From Methylobacterium sp. NEAU K (GTDB lineage Bacteria; Pseudomonadota; Alphaproteobacteria; Rhizobiales; Beijerinckiaceae), in assembly GCF_030700285.1 (NCBI RefSeq), contig NZ_JAUYZJ010000019.1, positions 1-64,000 on the forward strand: a DNA stretch of 64,000 nt, read 5' to 3'. The stretch's first letter is position 1, and each line of letters opens with the position of its first letter. Under the pieces are notes generated by a model that saw only the letters and a program-made list of their open reading frames with translations, made no database searches and was not told where the DNA came from. Positions 27,473 through 35,844 of this stretch are shown here, piece after piece. The translations under genes and the position numbers were made by a program.

Positions 27473-30121
27473 ATGCGCGAGCTTGAGCCGCGACTTTTTC
27501 CGTACATATGGCGCTACTCCAAGGCCGAGCAGCTGAAGATCTGCGCCGTGGTTCTGGCTTCGCTTCCGTTCTACTTCGCCTCGCTGGACCTGCCCAAGCG
27601 CATCGTCAACGACGCGATTACCGGCAAGGCCTTCGCCCACGGCGAGGCGACCGCTCCCTTTCTCGAGATGACCGTTCAGTGGCCGGACGTGCTGGGCGGC
27701 GGGACGACGCGGCTGTTCGAAGGTTTCCAGCTCGACCGATTCGAGTTGCTGCTCGGCCTCTCGACGCTGTTCCTGGGCCTCGTGCTGATCAACGGCGCGT
27801 TCAAGTTCTGGATCAACCTCCAGAAGGGCGTGCTCGGCGAGCGCATGCTCCGCCGGCTGCGCTTCCAGCTGTTCTCGCTGATGCTGCGCTTCACGCCGGA
27901 GGCGCAGCGCGAGGTGAAATCCTCCGAGACGGCGACCATCATCCGCGACGAGGTCGAGCCGATCGGCTCGTTCATCGGCGATGCGATCGTGGTGCCGGTG
28001 TTCCTCGGCACGCAGGCGGCCACCGCGCTGGCCTTCATCATGATGCAGAACGTGTGGCTCGGCCTCGCAGCCGGCGGCATGGTGGCGGTGCAGATCACCG
28101 TGATCCCGCGGCTGCGGCGCGAGATCATCCGGCTCAGCCGCCAGCGCCAGATCGCCTCGCGCAACCTCGCCGGCCGGGTCGCCGAGGTGCTCGACGGATT
28201 GCCGGCCGTGACGCTCAATGACACCGGGCGCTGGGAGCGGGCGGAGGTCGGCGGCCGGCTCTACAGCCTCTACGACCTGCGCCTGCGCATCTACCGGCGG
28301 AAGTTTGCGGTCAAATATCTCAACAATCTGCTCGCGCAGGTGACGCCGTTCCTGTTCTACGCGATCGGCGGCGTGTTCGCCCTGAAGGGTGAGCTCGATA
28401 TCGGCCAGCTGGTGGCGGTCCTCGCCGCGTATCGCGACCTGCCGCCGCCCCTGAAGGAGTTGATTGACTGGGATCAGCAGCGCCTCGACGTCGAGGTCAA
28501 GTACGAGACCGTGGCGGCCCATTTCGGGCCGCAGCGCCTCCGGCCGGCGGAGCGCGAGACCCGGAAGTCGCCGCCGCTTCTCGGCAGCCCGCTCCGGATC
28601 GAGGGACTCGCGCTGCGCGATCCGCAGGGAGGCGTCCCGATCGAGGTCGGCGACGTAGAGGCCGGCCTGCCCGGCCACCTAGCCCTGGTACCGCCCGGCC
28701 CCCTCGCCCAGGAATTCGTGCAGGTTCTCGGGGGCCTGCGGAGCGCACCGAGCGGCACGATCCGGGTCGGAGAGCACGATCTGTCCATCCTGCCACGGTC
28801 GACGCACGCCCACCGCATCGCGTTCGCCGGCCTTGAACCGGTGCTGTTCCCCGGGACGCTGCGCGACAACGTGCTCTACGGCCTGCGCACCCGCCCGCTG
28901 CGCAAGAATGGGATCGACCTGAGCAAGGCGCGCATCAACGAAGCGGTGAAGACCGGCAATCCCTTCGACAGCATCGACGATCCATGGATTGACTACGCGC
29001 AGCTCGGCGTCCGCGACCCCGTGGAACTCGACCTGCGCATCCTCGACCTTCTCGGCCGCCTCGACCTGGGGGACGATCTGTACCGGTTCGGTCTCGGCGC
29101 CCTCAGCTCCGTCGTCCACGACACGCCGGCGGGCCAGCGCATGATCGCCGCCCGCGAGCATCTGCGCGAGCATTTCGCGCAGAACGGGCTCGCCGATCTG
29201 GTGATCCCGTTCGCGCGCGGGCGCTACAACGAGCAGGCGACGGTGGCGGAGAACCTGATGTTCGGCGTGCCGCGCGACCCGTCCCTGACGGATCCGCGCC
29301 GGCTCGCGGGCGTGCAGCTCTTCCGGCAGGCGCTGGAGAAGGTGAAACTGCTCGACGAGCTCGACCGCATGGGCGTCGCGATCGCCCGCACACTGAAGGA
29401 CATCTTCAGCGACGTCCCCCCTGGCCACCCCCTGTTCCGGCGCTTCTCGCTGATCACCGCCGATGCACTGCCGGACTACCTGAGCCGGCTCGCGCGCCTG
29501 CCCGCAGAGGGGCGCCTCGACCAGGACGACAGCGTGGCCTTCCTTGCGCTGGCCCTCGCGTATGTCGAGCCTCGGATGCGCTTCGGCCTGCTCGATCATC
29601 CGCTCAAGCGCCGCATCGTCGGAGCGCGCGGCGTGGTGCAGGACTTCATGCACGATCATGACGGCTGCGACATCGAATCCTACGATCCGAATCGGATTAA
29701 CCCGCGCAGCACCGTGCTCGACAACCTGCTGTTCGGCCGCATCGACACGGCGCGGATGCACGGCGAGGCGATCATCCAGCGGGAGGCCCGGGCGGTGTTC
29801 CGCGCGTTCGACCTGGAGCGCGGGATCCAGCGGCGCGGCCTCGAGAAGGAGGTGGGCAACCGGGGCCAGCTCCTGACCGAGCGCGTGCGCATTCGGATCG
29901 GCTTGGCGCGGGCGCTCCTGCGAGACCCGGAGATCCTGGTGGTCGACCGGGTGAGCGAGCATCTGGATCGCGGCGTGGAGACGCTGCTCGAAGTCACATC
30001 GGCGGTCCTGCCGCGGGGAAGCGTCGTCGCCAGCGTCTCGGCCGAGGCCGACGCCGCCCAATTCCCTGCGCGGCTGGCACTCCGGCCCGCCGAGGCGCGC
30101 CTGCGCACCGCCGCAGAGTGA
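27473..30121 (+). CDS. ABC-exporter-like membrane protein with degenerate, interrupted nucleotide-binding domain
   Basis: Inner-membrane protein of 882 aa. Residues 1-340 are an ABC type 1 exporter membrane domain (DLPKRIVNDAITG near 40; GVLGERMLRRLRFQLFSLML near 120; SRNLAGRVAEVLDGLPAV near 228). Residues about 366-467 align with the start of an ATPase domain, but the Walker A place reads PPGPLAQEF (406-414), without the GK(S/T), and the Q-loop place lacks Gln (AGLEPVLFPGTLRDN). About 330 residues then intervene before a signature-like TERVRIRIGLARALLRDPE and ILVVDRVSEHLD (820-831), with no LSGGQ and no catalytic Glu after Walker B. The insert contains two more TVxxNLLFG-like motifs (585-598, 743-755). 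ATP hydrolysis looks unlikely. The reading frame is intact. Confidence 0.85.
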   Translation: MRELEPRLFPYIWRYSKAEQLKICAVVLASLPFYFASLDLPKRIVNDAITGKAFAHGEATAPFLEMTVQWPDVLGGGTTRLFEGFQLDRFELLLGLSTLFLGLVLINGAFKFWINLQKGVLGERMLRRLRFQLFSLMLRFTPEAQREVKSSETATIIRDEVEPIGSFIGDAIVVPVFLGTQAATALAFIMMQNVWLGLAAGGMVAVQITVIPRLRREIIRLSRQRQIASRNLAGRVAEVLDGLPAVTLNDTGRWERAEVGGRLYSLYDLRLRIYRRKFAVKYLNNLLAQVTPFLFYAIGGVFALKGELDIGQLVAVLAAYRDLPPPLKELIDWDQQRLDVEVKYETVAAHFGPQRLRPAERETRKSPPLLGSPLRIEGLALRDPQGGVPIEVGDVEAGLPGHLALVPPGPLAQEFVQVLGGLRSAPSGTIRVGEHDLSILPRSTHAHRIAFAGLEPVLFPGTLRDNVLYGLRTRPLRKNGIDLSKARINEAVKTGNPFDSIDDPWIDYAQLGVRDPVELDLRILDLLGRLDLGDDLYRFGLGALSSVVHDTPAGQRMIAAREHLREHFAQNGLADLVIPFARGRYNEQATVAENLMFGVPRDPSLTDPRRLAGVQLFRQALEKVKLLDELDRMGVAIARTLKDIFSDVPPGHPLFRRFSLITADALPDYLSRLARLPAEGRLDQDDSVAFLALALAYVEPRMRFGLLDHPLKRRIVGARGVVQDFMHDHDGCDIESYDPNRINPRSTVLDNLLFGRIDTARMHGEAIIQREARAVFRAFDLERGIQRRGLEKEVGNRGQLLTERVRIRIGLARALLRDPEILVVDRVSEHLDRGVETLLEVTSAVLPRGSVVASVSAEADAAQFPARLALRPAEARLRTAAE

Positions 30122-30197
30122 CGCCGGCCTGATCCGCCTCCGAGGCGCGGCCCTGCGGTTTACACCGCATCCCGTCTCCGGCACAGGATCGCCCGGC

Positions 30198-31634
30198 ATG
30201 CCCCTGCTATTGGACGCGATCGCGAGTTCGGACCGGATGACCGCGAGCCTCGCCGGCCTGCCACGCCTGGTGCCGCCGCACCGGTCCCCGCCGGAGCTGG
30301 AGCTGCCGCTCCCGGCCTATCTGCGGTCGATCCGCGACAACGGCCTGGGCGGCTTCCCTCGGCGCGCCTTCGAGGAGCTGGTGACGCGCCGGAGCCTGCT
30401 CGGACGCTCGAGCCTCGTCCTGAACGATCCCGAGGCGATTCGCCGGGTCCTTGTGGAGAATCAGGCCAATTACGCGCGTACTACCGGGACTCTGCGCATC
30501 CTGCGCCCGATCCTGGGCGACGGTCTTCTGATCAGCGAGGGCGCGGCCTGGCGCCATCAGCGGCGTACCCTGGCGCCGGCCTTCACCCCCCGGGCGATCG
30601 ACGGGCTGGTGCCCCACATCGCCGCCGCCGTCACCGGCGGGATGGAGCGGATCGCCGCCGAGGCTGCGGCGGGACCGATCGACCTGTTCACGGCCTTCCA
30701 CCGGCTCGCCCTCGAGATTGCCGGGCGCAGCATGTTCTCGGTGGGCATGGACCAGTACGGCGCGGAGCTGCGCCGATTCATCGCCGCCTACAGCGTCAAG
30801 ATCGGCCGGCCGCACCTGCTCGACATCGTGATCCCGCCGGGCTGGCCAGTGCCGCTGGACTGGTCACGGGCGCGGTTCCGGCGGCGCTGGATCCCGTTCC
30901 TCGACCGGATCATCGCGGCGCGCCGGGCCTCGACCCGCGACGAGGGCCGCTCCGGCGACCTGCTCGATCTGCTCACCGCCGCCCGCAACCCGGACACCGA
31001 CGCCCCGTTCAGCCCTTCCGAGCTGCGCGACCAGGTCGCCACCATGATCCTGGCCGGCCACGAGACCACGGCCGGCACCCTGTTCTGGGCCGCCTACATG
31101 CTGGCGCTCGCGCCCGAATTGCAGGAACGCGTCGCCATCGAGGCGCGCGGCGCCGACCTCACGGACCCGACCGGCTGCCAGAGCGACGGGCGCCTGCCGC
31201 TCATCCGGGCGGTGGTGGACGAGACCCTGCGCCTGTACCCGGCCGCTTTCGTCATCGTCCGCCGGGCGCTCGGCCCGGACAGCGTTGCGGGCCATCCGGT
31301 GAGGAAGAGCGACATCGTGATGGTGAGCCCCTGGGTGCTGCACCGGCATCGGGGTCTCTGGTCGGATCCCGAGGCCTTCGACCCGGGGCGCTTCCTGCCC
31401 GGCGCGAACCCGCCGGCACGCTTTTCCTACCTGCCGTTCGGGGCCGGCCCGCGGGTCTGCATCGGCGCGCAATTCGCGCTGACCGAGACGGTGCTGTCGC
31501 TGGCGCGGCTGCTGGCGCGGTTCCGGCTGGTTCTGGAGGATCGCGAGCCGATCCTGCCGCACGCGGTGGTGACGACCCAGCCGGACCGGCTGGCGCGGTT
31601 CCGTCTCATCCCGCGGGTTCCGGTCAGCCCTTAA
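30198..31634 (+). CDS. cytochrome P450
   Basis: Haem-thiolate monooxygenase, 478 aa, without a membrane anchor. The I-helix oxygen-binding motif AGHETTAGTLFW is near residue 286, the ExxR motif DETLRLYP at 341-348, and the haem loop FGAGPRVCIGAQFAL with the ligand Cys near 421. The WRHQRRTLAPAF (helix C) sequence and the layout resemble CYP groups whose substrates are fatty acids or terpenoids, but specificity cannot be read. Redox partners are not adjacent. The gene follows the ABC-like protein by 76 bp and its 3' end overlaps the convergent hydrolase by 11 bp. Confidence 0.95.
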   Translation: MPLLLDAIASSDRMTASLAGLPRLVPPHRSPPELELPLPAYLRSIRDNGLGGFPRRAFEELVTRRSLLGRSSLVLNDPEAIRRVLVENQANYARTTGTLRILRPILGDGLLISEGAAWRHQRRTLAPAFTPRAIDGLVPHIAAAVTGGMERIAAEAAAGPIDLFTAFHRLALEIAGRSMFSVGMDQYGAELRRFIAAYSVKIGRPHLLDIVIPPGWPVPLDWSRARFRRRWIPFLDRIIAARRASTRDEGRSGDLLDLLTAARNPDTDAPFSPSELRDQVATMILAGHETTAGTLFWAAYMLALAPELQERVAIEARGADLTDPTGCQSDGRLPLIRAVVDETLRLYPAAFVIVRRALGPDSVAGHPVRKSDIVMVSPWVLHRHRGLWSDPEAFDPGRFLPGANPPARFSYLPFGAGPRVCIGAQFALTETVLSLARLLARFRLVLEDREPILPHAVVTTQPDRLARFRLIPRVPVSP

Positions 31635-32508
31635 TGCCCGTGATGGTCGCCGAGATCGCGCGCGGGTCGCGCATCGGCCAGCGACCGCTCTCGACCTGCG
31701 TCAGGAACGCGTCCAGCAGGCGGTTGTAGGCGTCGGGCTCCTCGATGGAGAGCGCGTGGCCGGTATTGGGCAGGATCGCCAGGGCCGCGGACGGGATGAC
31801 CCGCTTCATCATCAGGCTCGCGGCGAGGCAGGGCCAGTCCTCATCGCCGGAGACGATCAGGGTCGGGACGCTCATCCGCGCCATCGCGTCCTGCAGGTCG
31901 TAGAGTGAGGGCCGCCCCTTCTGAACGCCGGCCTGGGTGTTGGCCGACCCGAGCGCGGAATGCTCGGCCAGCATGCGCCTGAACTCGGCGTGCCCGCGCG
32001 GGTCCTTGTTCTCGAACTGCACCCGGGTCGGCCCGTAGGCGTAGCGCTCGGCGAAGGCCGCCATCCCGTCGCGGCGCAGGATCTCCGCCGTGGCGTCGGC
32101 CTCGGCGCGAAACATCGCCTGCCGGTCGGGCTCTGCGCCGTAGCCGCAGCCGCCCAGGCACAGCGACAGGGCGCGATCGGGGTGCCGCAGCCCGAAATGC
32201 AGGGTCGCGAAGGCGCCCATCGAGATCCCGGCGACGTGGGAGCGGGGGGCGCCGACATGATCGAGGATCGCCAGGATGTCGTCGGCGGCGCGCGCCTGCG
32301 AATAGGCCGAGACGGAATCCGGCACATCGGAGGGCGGGTAGCCCCGGGCGTTGAACGCGATGGCGTGGTATCGCCGGCCGAAATGGCGGAGCTGCGCCTC
32401 GTAGCTGCGGTGGTCGCCAGCGAATTCGTGAACGAAGATCAGCGGCGTCCCGCGGCCACATGCCTCGTAGTGAAGCCGGATCCCGTCGTCGGTGGTTGCG
32501 CTCGGCAT
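31624..32508 (-). CDS. alpha/beta-hydrolase
   Basis: Alpha/beta-hydrolase-fold esterase or related enzyme, 294 aa. The oxyanion region is LIFVHEFAGDHRSYEAQL near residues 23-40 (HEF replaces the common HGF/HGG), the nucleophile elbow GISMGA near 94-99, the acid in SGDEDWPC near 220, and the catalytic His in NTGHALSIEEP near 248. ATG 32508 is chosen because GGAG lies seven bases before it; ATG 32514 would overlap that site. Reaction and substrate unknown. Ends convergent with the P450 gene, overlapping 11 bases. Confidence 0.9.
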   Translation of the reverse strand: MPSATTDDGIRLHYEACGRGTPLIFVHEFAGDHRSYEAQLRHFGRRYHAIAFNARGYPPSDVPDSVSAYSQARAADDILAILDHVGAPRSHVAGISMGAFATLHFGLRHPDRALSLCLGGCGYGAEPDRQAMFRAEADATAEILRRDGMAAFAERYAYGPTRVQFENKDPRGHAEFRRMLAEHSALGSANTQAGVQKGRPSLYDLQDAMARMSVPTLIVSGDEDWPCLAASLMMKRVIPSAALAILPNTGHALSIEEPDAYNRLLDAFLTQVESGRWPMRDPRAISATITGIKG

Positions 32509-32653
32509 GGCCATCTCCGCGGCTGTGGTCTCCCCGGGGCTGAGAGATGGGGCGGTGTCCCGCACGGTCGAGACCGGACAGGACGAAGCCGCGCCCGGCT
32601 CAGCGGGCGCGGCTCGCGCAGTCTTGTGCCGGCGGTGACGGTCCGGGTCCCGC

Positions 32654-32992
32654 TCAAGCGGCCTTCTTCGAGGCCGCCTTCTGCCCGCCCTTGTTTGCCG
32701 CGACTTCGGCGAGCTTGGCCGCCAGCTTCGCGTCGAGCTTGGCCGAGGCACCGAGCGGAAGCTCGATGTCGAGGCCCAGTGTCGAGACACCCTCGCCGCG
32801 CTCCAGGGTGACCTTCACCTTGTCGGGCTCGACCGAGACGTGGTTGGCGATCACCGCCAGGATCTCCTCGCGAAGCTGGATCACCAGGTCGGGACGCCCC
32901 GACTCGGCGCGCTCGTGGGCGAGGATCAGCTGCAGGCGGTCGCGGGCAACGGCGCCGGAATTACGCTTCTGGAAGATGCCCAGGATGCTCAT
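32654..32992 (-). CDS. minE: cell division topological specificity factor MinE
   Basis: Stimulates MinD ATPase at the membrane and drives Min pattern formation. 112 aa, with the N-terminal membrane-targeting/anti-MinCD part SILGIFQKR and NSGAVARDRLQLILAHERA (about 2-28), and the dimerisation domain up to about residue 85. Compared with the usual 85-90 aa it has an extra Ala/Lys-rich C-terminal tail of about 25 residues (KLAAKLAEVAANKGG). Its ATG overlaps the minD stop by four bases (ATGA). Third gene of the minC-minD-minE operon. Confidence 0.95.
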   Translation of the reverse strand: MSILGIFQKRNSGAVARDRLQLILAHERAESGRPDLVIQLREEILAVIANHVSVEPDKVKVTLERGEGVSTLGLDIELPLGASAKLDAKLAAKLAEVAANKGGQKAASKKAA

Positions 32993-33804
32993 GCCGCCCT
33001 CCGCATGAACAGCTTGTCGAGGAAGGATTTGCGCTCGGTCGGCAGGCTCATCGGCACGTTCTCGCCCTTCAGCCGGCGCGCCGCATCGGCGTAGGCCCGC
33101 GCCGGGGCGCAGAGGGGATTATTGAGGGTGACCGGGCAGCCGAGGTTCGAGGCGCGCAGCACCTCCTGGCTCTCGGGGATGATCGCCAGCAGCGGGATCG
33201 ACAGGATGTCGAGCACGTCCTCGGTCTTCAGCATGTCGCCGCGGTCGGCCCGGGTCGGGTCGTAGCGGGTGAGGATCAGGTGCTTCTCCATCTCCTCGCC
33301 CTTTTCCGCCTTGGCGGTCTTGGAATCGAGCAGGCCGATGATCCGGTCGGAGTCGCGCACCGAGGAGACCTCGGGATTGGTCACGACCACCGCCACGTCG
33401 GCGTGGTGCATGGCGAGCTGGGCGCCGCGCTCGATGCCCGCCGGCGAGTCACAGACCACCCAGTCGAACCGGTCGCGCAGCTCCTCCATGACCCGGGCGA
33501 CGCCCGCGTCGGTGAGCGCGTCCTTGTCGCGGGTCTGCGAGGCCGGCAGCAGGTGCAGGGTCTCCAGACGCTTGTCCTTGATCAGGGCCTGCGGGAGCTT
33601 CGCGTCGCCGTTGACCACGTTGATGAGGTCGTAGACCACCCGGCGCTCGGCGCCCATGACCAGGTCGAGGTTGCGCAGACCGACATCGAAGTCGACCACG
33701 CACACGCTCTGTCCGCCCTGCGCGAGGGCCGCTCCGAGGGCCGCGGTCGTCGTCGTCTTGCCGACGCCGCCCTTGCCCGATGTGACGACGAGAACCTTTG
33801 CCAC
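32989..33804 (-). CDS. minD: septum site-determining ATPase MinD
   Basis: Membrane-binding ATPase that recruits MinC and prevents division septa away from midcell, 271 aa. The deviant Walker A motif is TSGKGGVGKTTTTAALG (residues 8-24), Walker B and switch regions are VDFDVGLRNLDL near 38 and CDSPAGIE near 119, and the C-terminus ends in an amphipathic membrane helix (SFLDKLFMRR). It lies 28 bp downstream of minC and overlaps minE by four bases, so the three are one transcript. Confidence 0.97.
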   Translation of the reverse strand: MAKVLVVTSGKGGVGKTTTTAALGAALAQGGQSVCVVDFDVGLRNLDLVMGAERRVVYDLINVVNGDAKLPQALIKDKRLETLHLLPASQTRDKDALTDAGVARVMEELRDRFDWVVCDSPAGIERGAQLAMHHADVAVVVTNPEVSSVRDSDRIIGLLDSKTAKAEKGEEMEKHLILTRYDPTRADRGDMLKTEDVLDILSIPLLAIIPESQEVLRASNLGCPVTLNNPLCAPARAYADAARRLKGENVPMSLPTERKSFLDKLFMRRAA

Positions 33805-33832
33805 GCGTCGATCTCCCTTGATCCAGAGCTTA

Positions 33833-34558
33833 CTAGTCTAAGCTTGCCATTCGGATGTTGCCGCCATCGAGCCAGACCTGGGCGGCCTTGCCGCGCAGGG
33901 CCGTGCCCATGTCCTCCGCCGTCCGCACGAGGCGGTCGATCCCCAGCAACTCGGGCTCGAATTTGCGGCAGTAGATTCGTGCGCGCGGATTGCGCGCAGC
34001 TCCGGCGATCGCGCGACCGCGCAGGGCGCCGTAAACGTGGATCGAGCCGCCGGCCAGGATCTCGGCCCCCGAGGAGACCGACCCCATCACGGTAACGTCG
34101 CCTGTGGGATTGATCACGCTCTGGCCGGAACGGACCGAGCCCTCCACGGTGATCGAGGTGACCACCTGAGGCTCCGGCTCGGCGGGCGCCGCGGGGATCT
34201 CGACCTTGTCGGACGGGTGCCCCTGCACGAGCAGCGGCGGGAACCCGGCGGCAACGGTCTCGATGCCCTCGATTCCCAGGACCGCGATGCCGCGGGCCTT
34301 GAGCTCGGCCATTAACATTTCGAGCGCGTCCGGCTCAGGCTTGAGCTGGGCGCAGTCCAGGATCACGGCCCGGCCTTTCAGCAGGGTCGGCGAGCGCTTC
34401 AGCGCCGCGTCGAGACCCGCAAGCCACTCGGGAAGCGGCGGCTCGGGGGTGAGGGCCAGGCCCTTGAACGCCCGCCCGCGAAGGCTGAGCGGCCGGGGCG
34501 CGGGAGCCGCCGCGGGGGCGGTCTCCGGGTCGATCGGCTCGGGGAGGGTTTCGCTCAT
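33833..34558 (-). CDS. minC: septum site-determining protein MinC
   Basis: FtsZ inhibitor recruited by MinD, 241 aa. An N-terminal domain (about residues 24-125, with GRAVILDCAQLKPEPDALEM) is followed by a linker and the right-handed beta-helix domain (about 140-241) with VRSGQSVINPTGDVTVMG and GGSIHVYGALRGRAIAGA, the conserved MinD-binding region. First gene of the min operon. A similar protein is encoded 1.3 kb away at 35845-36609; this copy is the one in the operon. A hairpin-forming sequence (34625-34654) stands about 70 bases upstream. Confidence 0.96.
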   Translation of the reverse strand: MSETLPEPIDPETAPAAAPAPRPLSLRGRAFKGLALTPEPPLPEWLAGLDAALKRSPTLLKGRAVILDCAQLKPEPDALEMLMAELKARGIAVLGIEGIETVAAGFPPLLVQGHPSDKVEIPAAPAEPEPQVVTSITVEGSVRSGQSVINPTGDVTVMGSVSSGAEILAGGSIHVYGALRGRAIAGAARNPRARIYCRKFEPELLGIDRLVRTAEDMGTALRGKAAQVWLDGGNIRMASLD

Positions 34559-35070
34559 GTCGGCCCGTTAAGAGTCCTTACCGGTCCATTGACGGCTGGC
34601 ATGGTTACCGAAGAGTTAAGTTTTGGATCCGGTCGGCAAATTCTGCCGGGATCCTGGTATCCGGTTGACCCCGGGGTTCGCGCAGCCGGGACACCACTGT
34701 CGCCCCACAACCTGCAGCCGCACGGCCTTCCGACACGGATCGATCGTTCGAACGCGCAGCGCCGATCCACGTCAAGTTTTTGTAAAAAATCAGTTTTTCG
34801 ATACTGAAGCCGCTGATTGTATCGGCGCGGTGCCACCGGAACTCGGACCCACCACGGGTCGAAATGCGAAGCGCGTCTTGCCGTCGGCGGTCAAAATTTC
34901 GATCCGACGAATTGCCTGACCAATCCCCGATGACCCCCTCGGAACGCGTGTCTCGGATACATCCGTCTGCCGCAGGCGAAAATCGCCGGTTTCTACCGTC
35001 GCGAGGTCGACGCGGGTCTCGTTCGCGAACGGTCACGCCCAATACAGAAACGGACCACGTGACCGCCCCG
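34559..35070. other. 512-bp intergenic region upstream of minC
   Basis: No gene is supported. It contains the nested palindrome at 34625-34654 and an AT-rich patch (GTTTTTGTAAAAAATCAG) around 34775-34800 that could be promoter sequence for a minus-strand min transcript. Confidence 0.45.
34625..34654. promoter_or_regulatory. nested palindrome upstream of minC
   Basis: GGATCC at both ends (34625-34630, 34649-34654) encloses CGGCA-AATTC-TGCCG (34634-34648), so the whole can fold into one hairpin with a small bulge. It lies in the presumed leader or promoter of minCDE and could be an operator. Confidence 0.35.
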
Positions 35071-35349
35071 TCAAGACCCCGCCTCCTTCAAGGGCCGTAC
35101 GGCCGAGATCGTGACCACGTCGTCGACGCGTTAGCGGACTACCCAGCCGATACCTCCGAATTCGATAAGCCAATCCCGATACGGCTCGGGCAGGATATCG
35201 ATCATCCGTCCCTTTCGGGGATGCGCGCCGAGATCCTGCACACCCTGGATGATCGCTTCACCGGCGCGCTTAGCGGCCGATGGACTCTTGGGACGCAGGA
35301 ATGCACGGAGGCGTTCGAGGTCACGGAGTGCCGCCGGGGCGAAAACCAC
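35071..35349 (-). pseudogene. RelE/ParE-family toxin with premature stop
   Basis: From GTG 35349 the frame gives VFAPAALRDLERLRAFLRPK then AKRAGEAIIQGVQDL, HPRKGRMI, LPEPYRDWLIEFGGIGWVVR, the ParE/RelE toxin pattern. TAA at 35131-35133 stops it after 72 residues. The same frame continues RVDDVVTISAVRPLKEAGS to TGA at 35071, which matches the expected final strands and the usual KEAG(Y) tail, so a Tyr codon (TAC) probably became TAA. The last strands carry residues needed by ParE toxins, so the product is likely inactive. Confidence 0.7.
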
Positions 35350-35622
35350 TCGTGGCCTTCCGGCGTCGGCGGCTCGTTCTCAGTTCCCCAACTCGCCAGC
35401 CATCTATCGACCTTCGCGGTCGTTGCGCGCAGGGCGGTCGCCTGGGAATCTTCCCATGCCTTCAACGTATCCTGCCGCAGGGATTCGCGACTTTCCTCGC
35501 GCTCGACGTCCTGCACGATGGCTTCGCGCATGATCCAGGGGCGCGCGGCGATAGGTCTCCGCAAGATGCTTGACCCGGCCTTTCAGCGTGTCGTCGAGCT
35601 TGATTGATGCCGGCATGGCCAT
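35340..35622 (-). pseudogene. CopG/ribbon-helix-helix antitoxin, frameshifted
   Basis: From ATG 35622 the first frame reads MAMPASIKLDDTLKGRVKHL and AETYRRAP, the ribbon-helix-helix part of a ParD/CopG antitoxin. At a run of four G (35538-35541) the sense continues in the next frame as WIMREAIVQDVEREESRESL and then QDTLKAWEDSQATALR, ending near the toxin start. One extra base thus separates the DNA-binding half from the toxin-binding half. The partner toxin (35071-35349) is also broken. The homopolymer position means an assembly error cannot be excluded. Confidence 0.65.
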
Positions 35623-35844
35623 GACCTGCCACTTCCAGCCGAGGCAACACCTTGGCAATACCTTGGAACGCTCTGCCGGCCGCGGGAGGCTGTCCACGCG
35701 CCCGAAGTCGAAGCATCTGCGGCGCCGAATGCGTGAATTCCAAGATCGAAGAGGCTCGTTGCGAGCGTCCGTCAGGCCGTCCGGGTCGCCCGCGGATGTT
35801 GGCCAGTGCAGCGGTCAATCCTTGGACGGCATTCCTGCTTCCAC

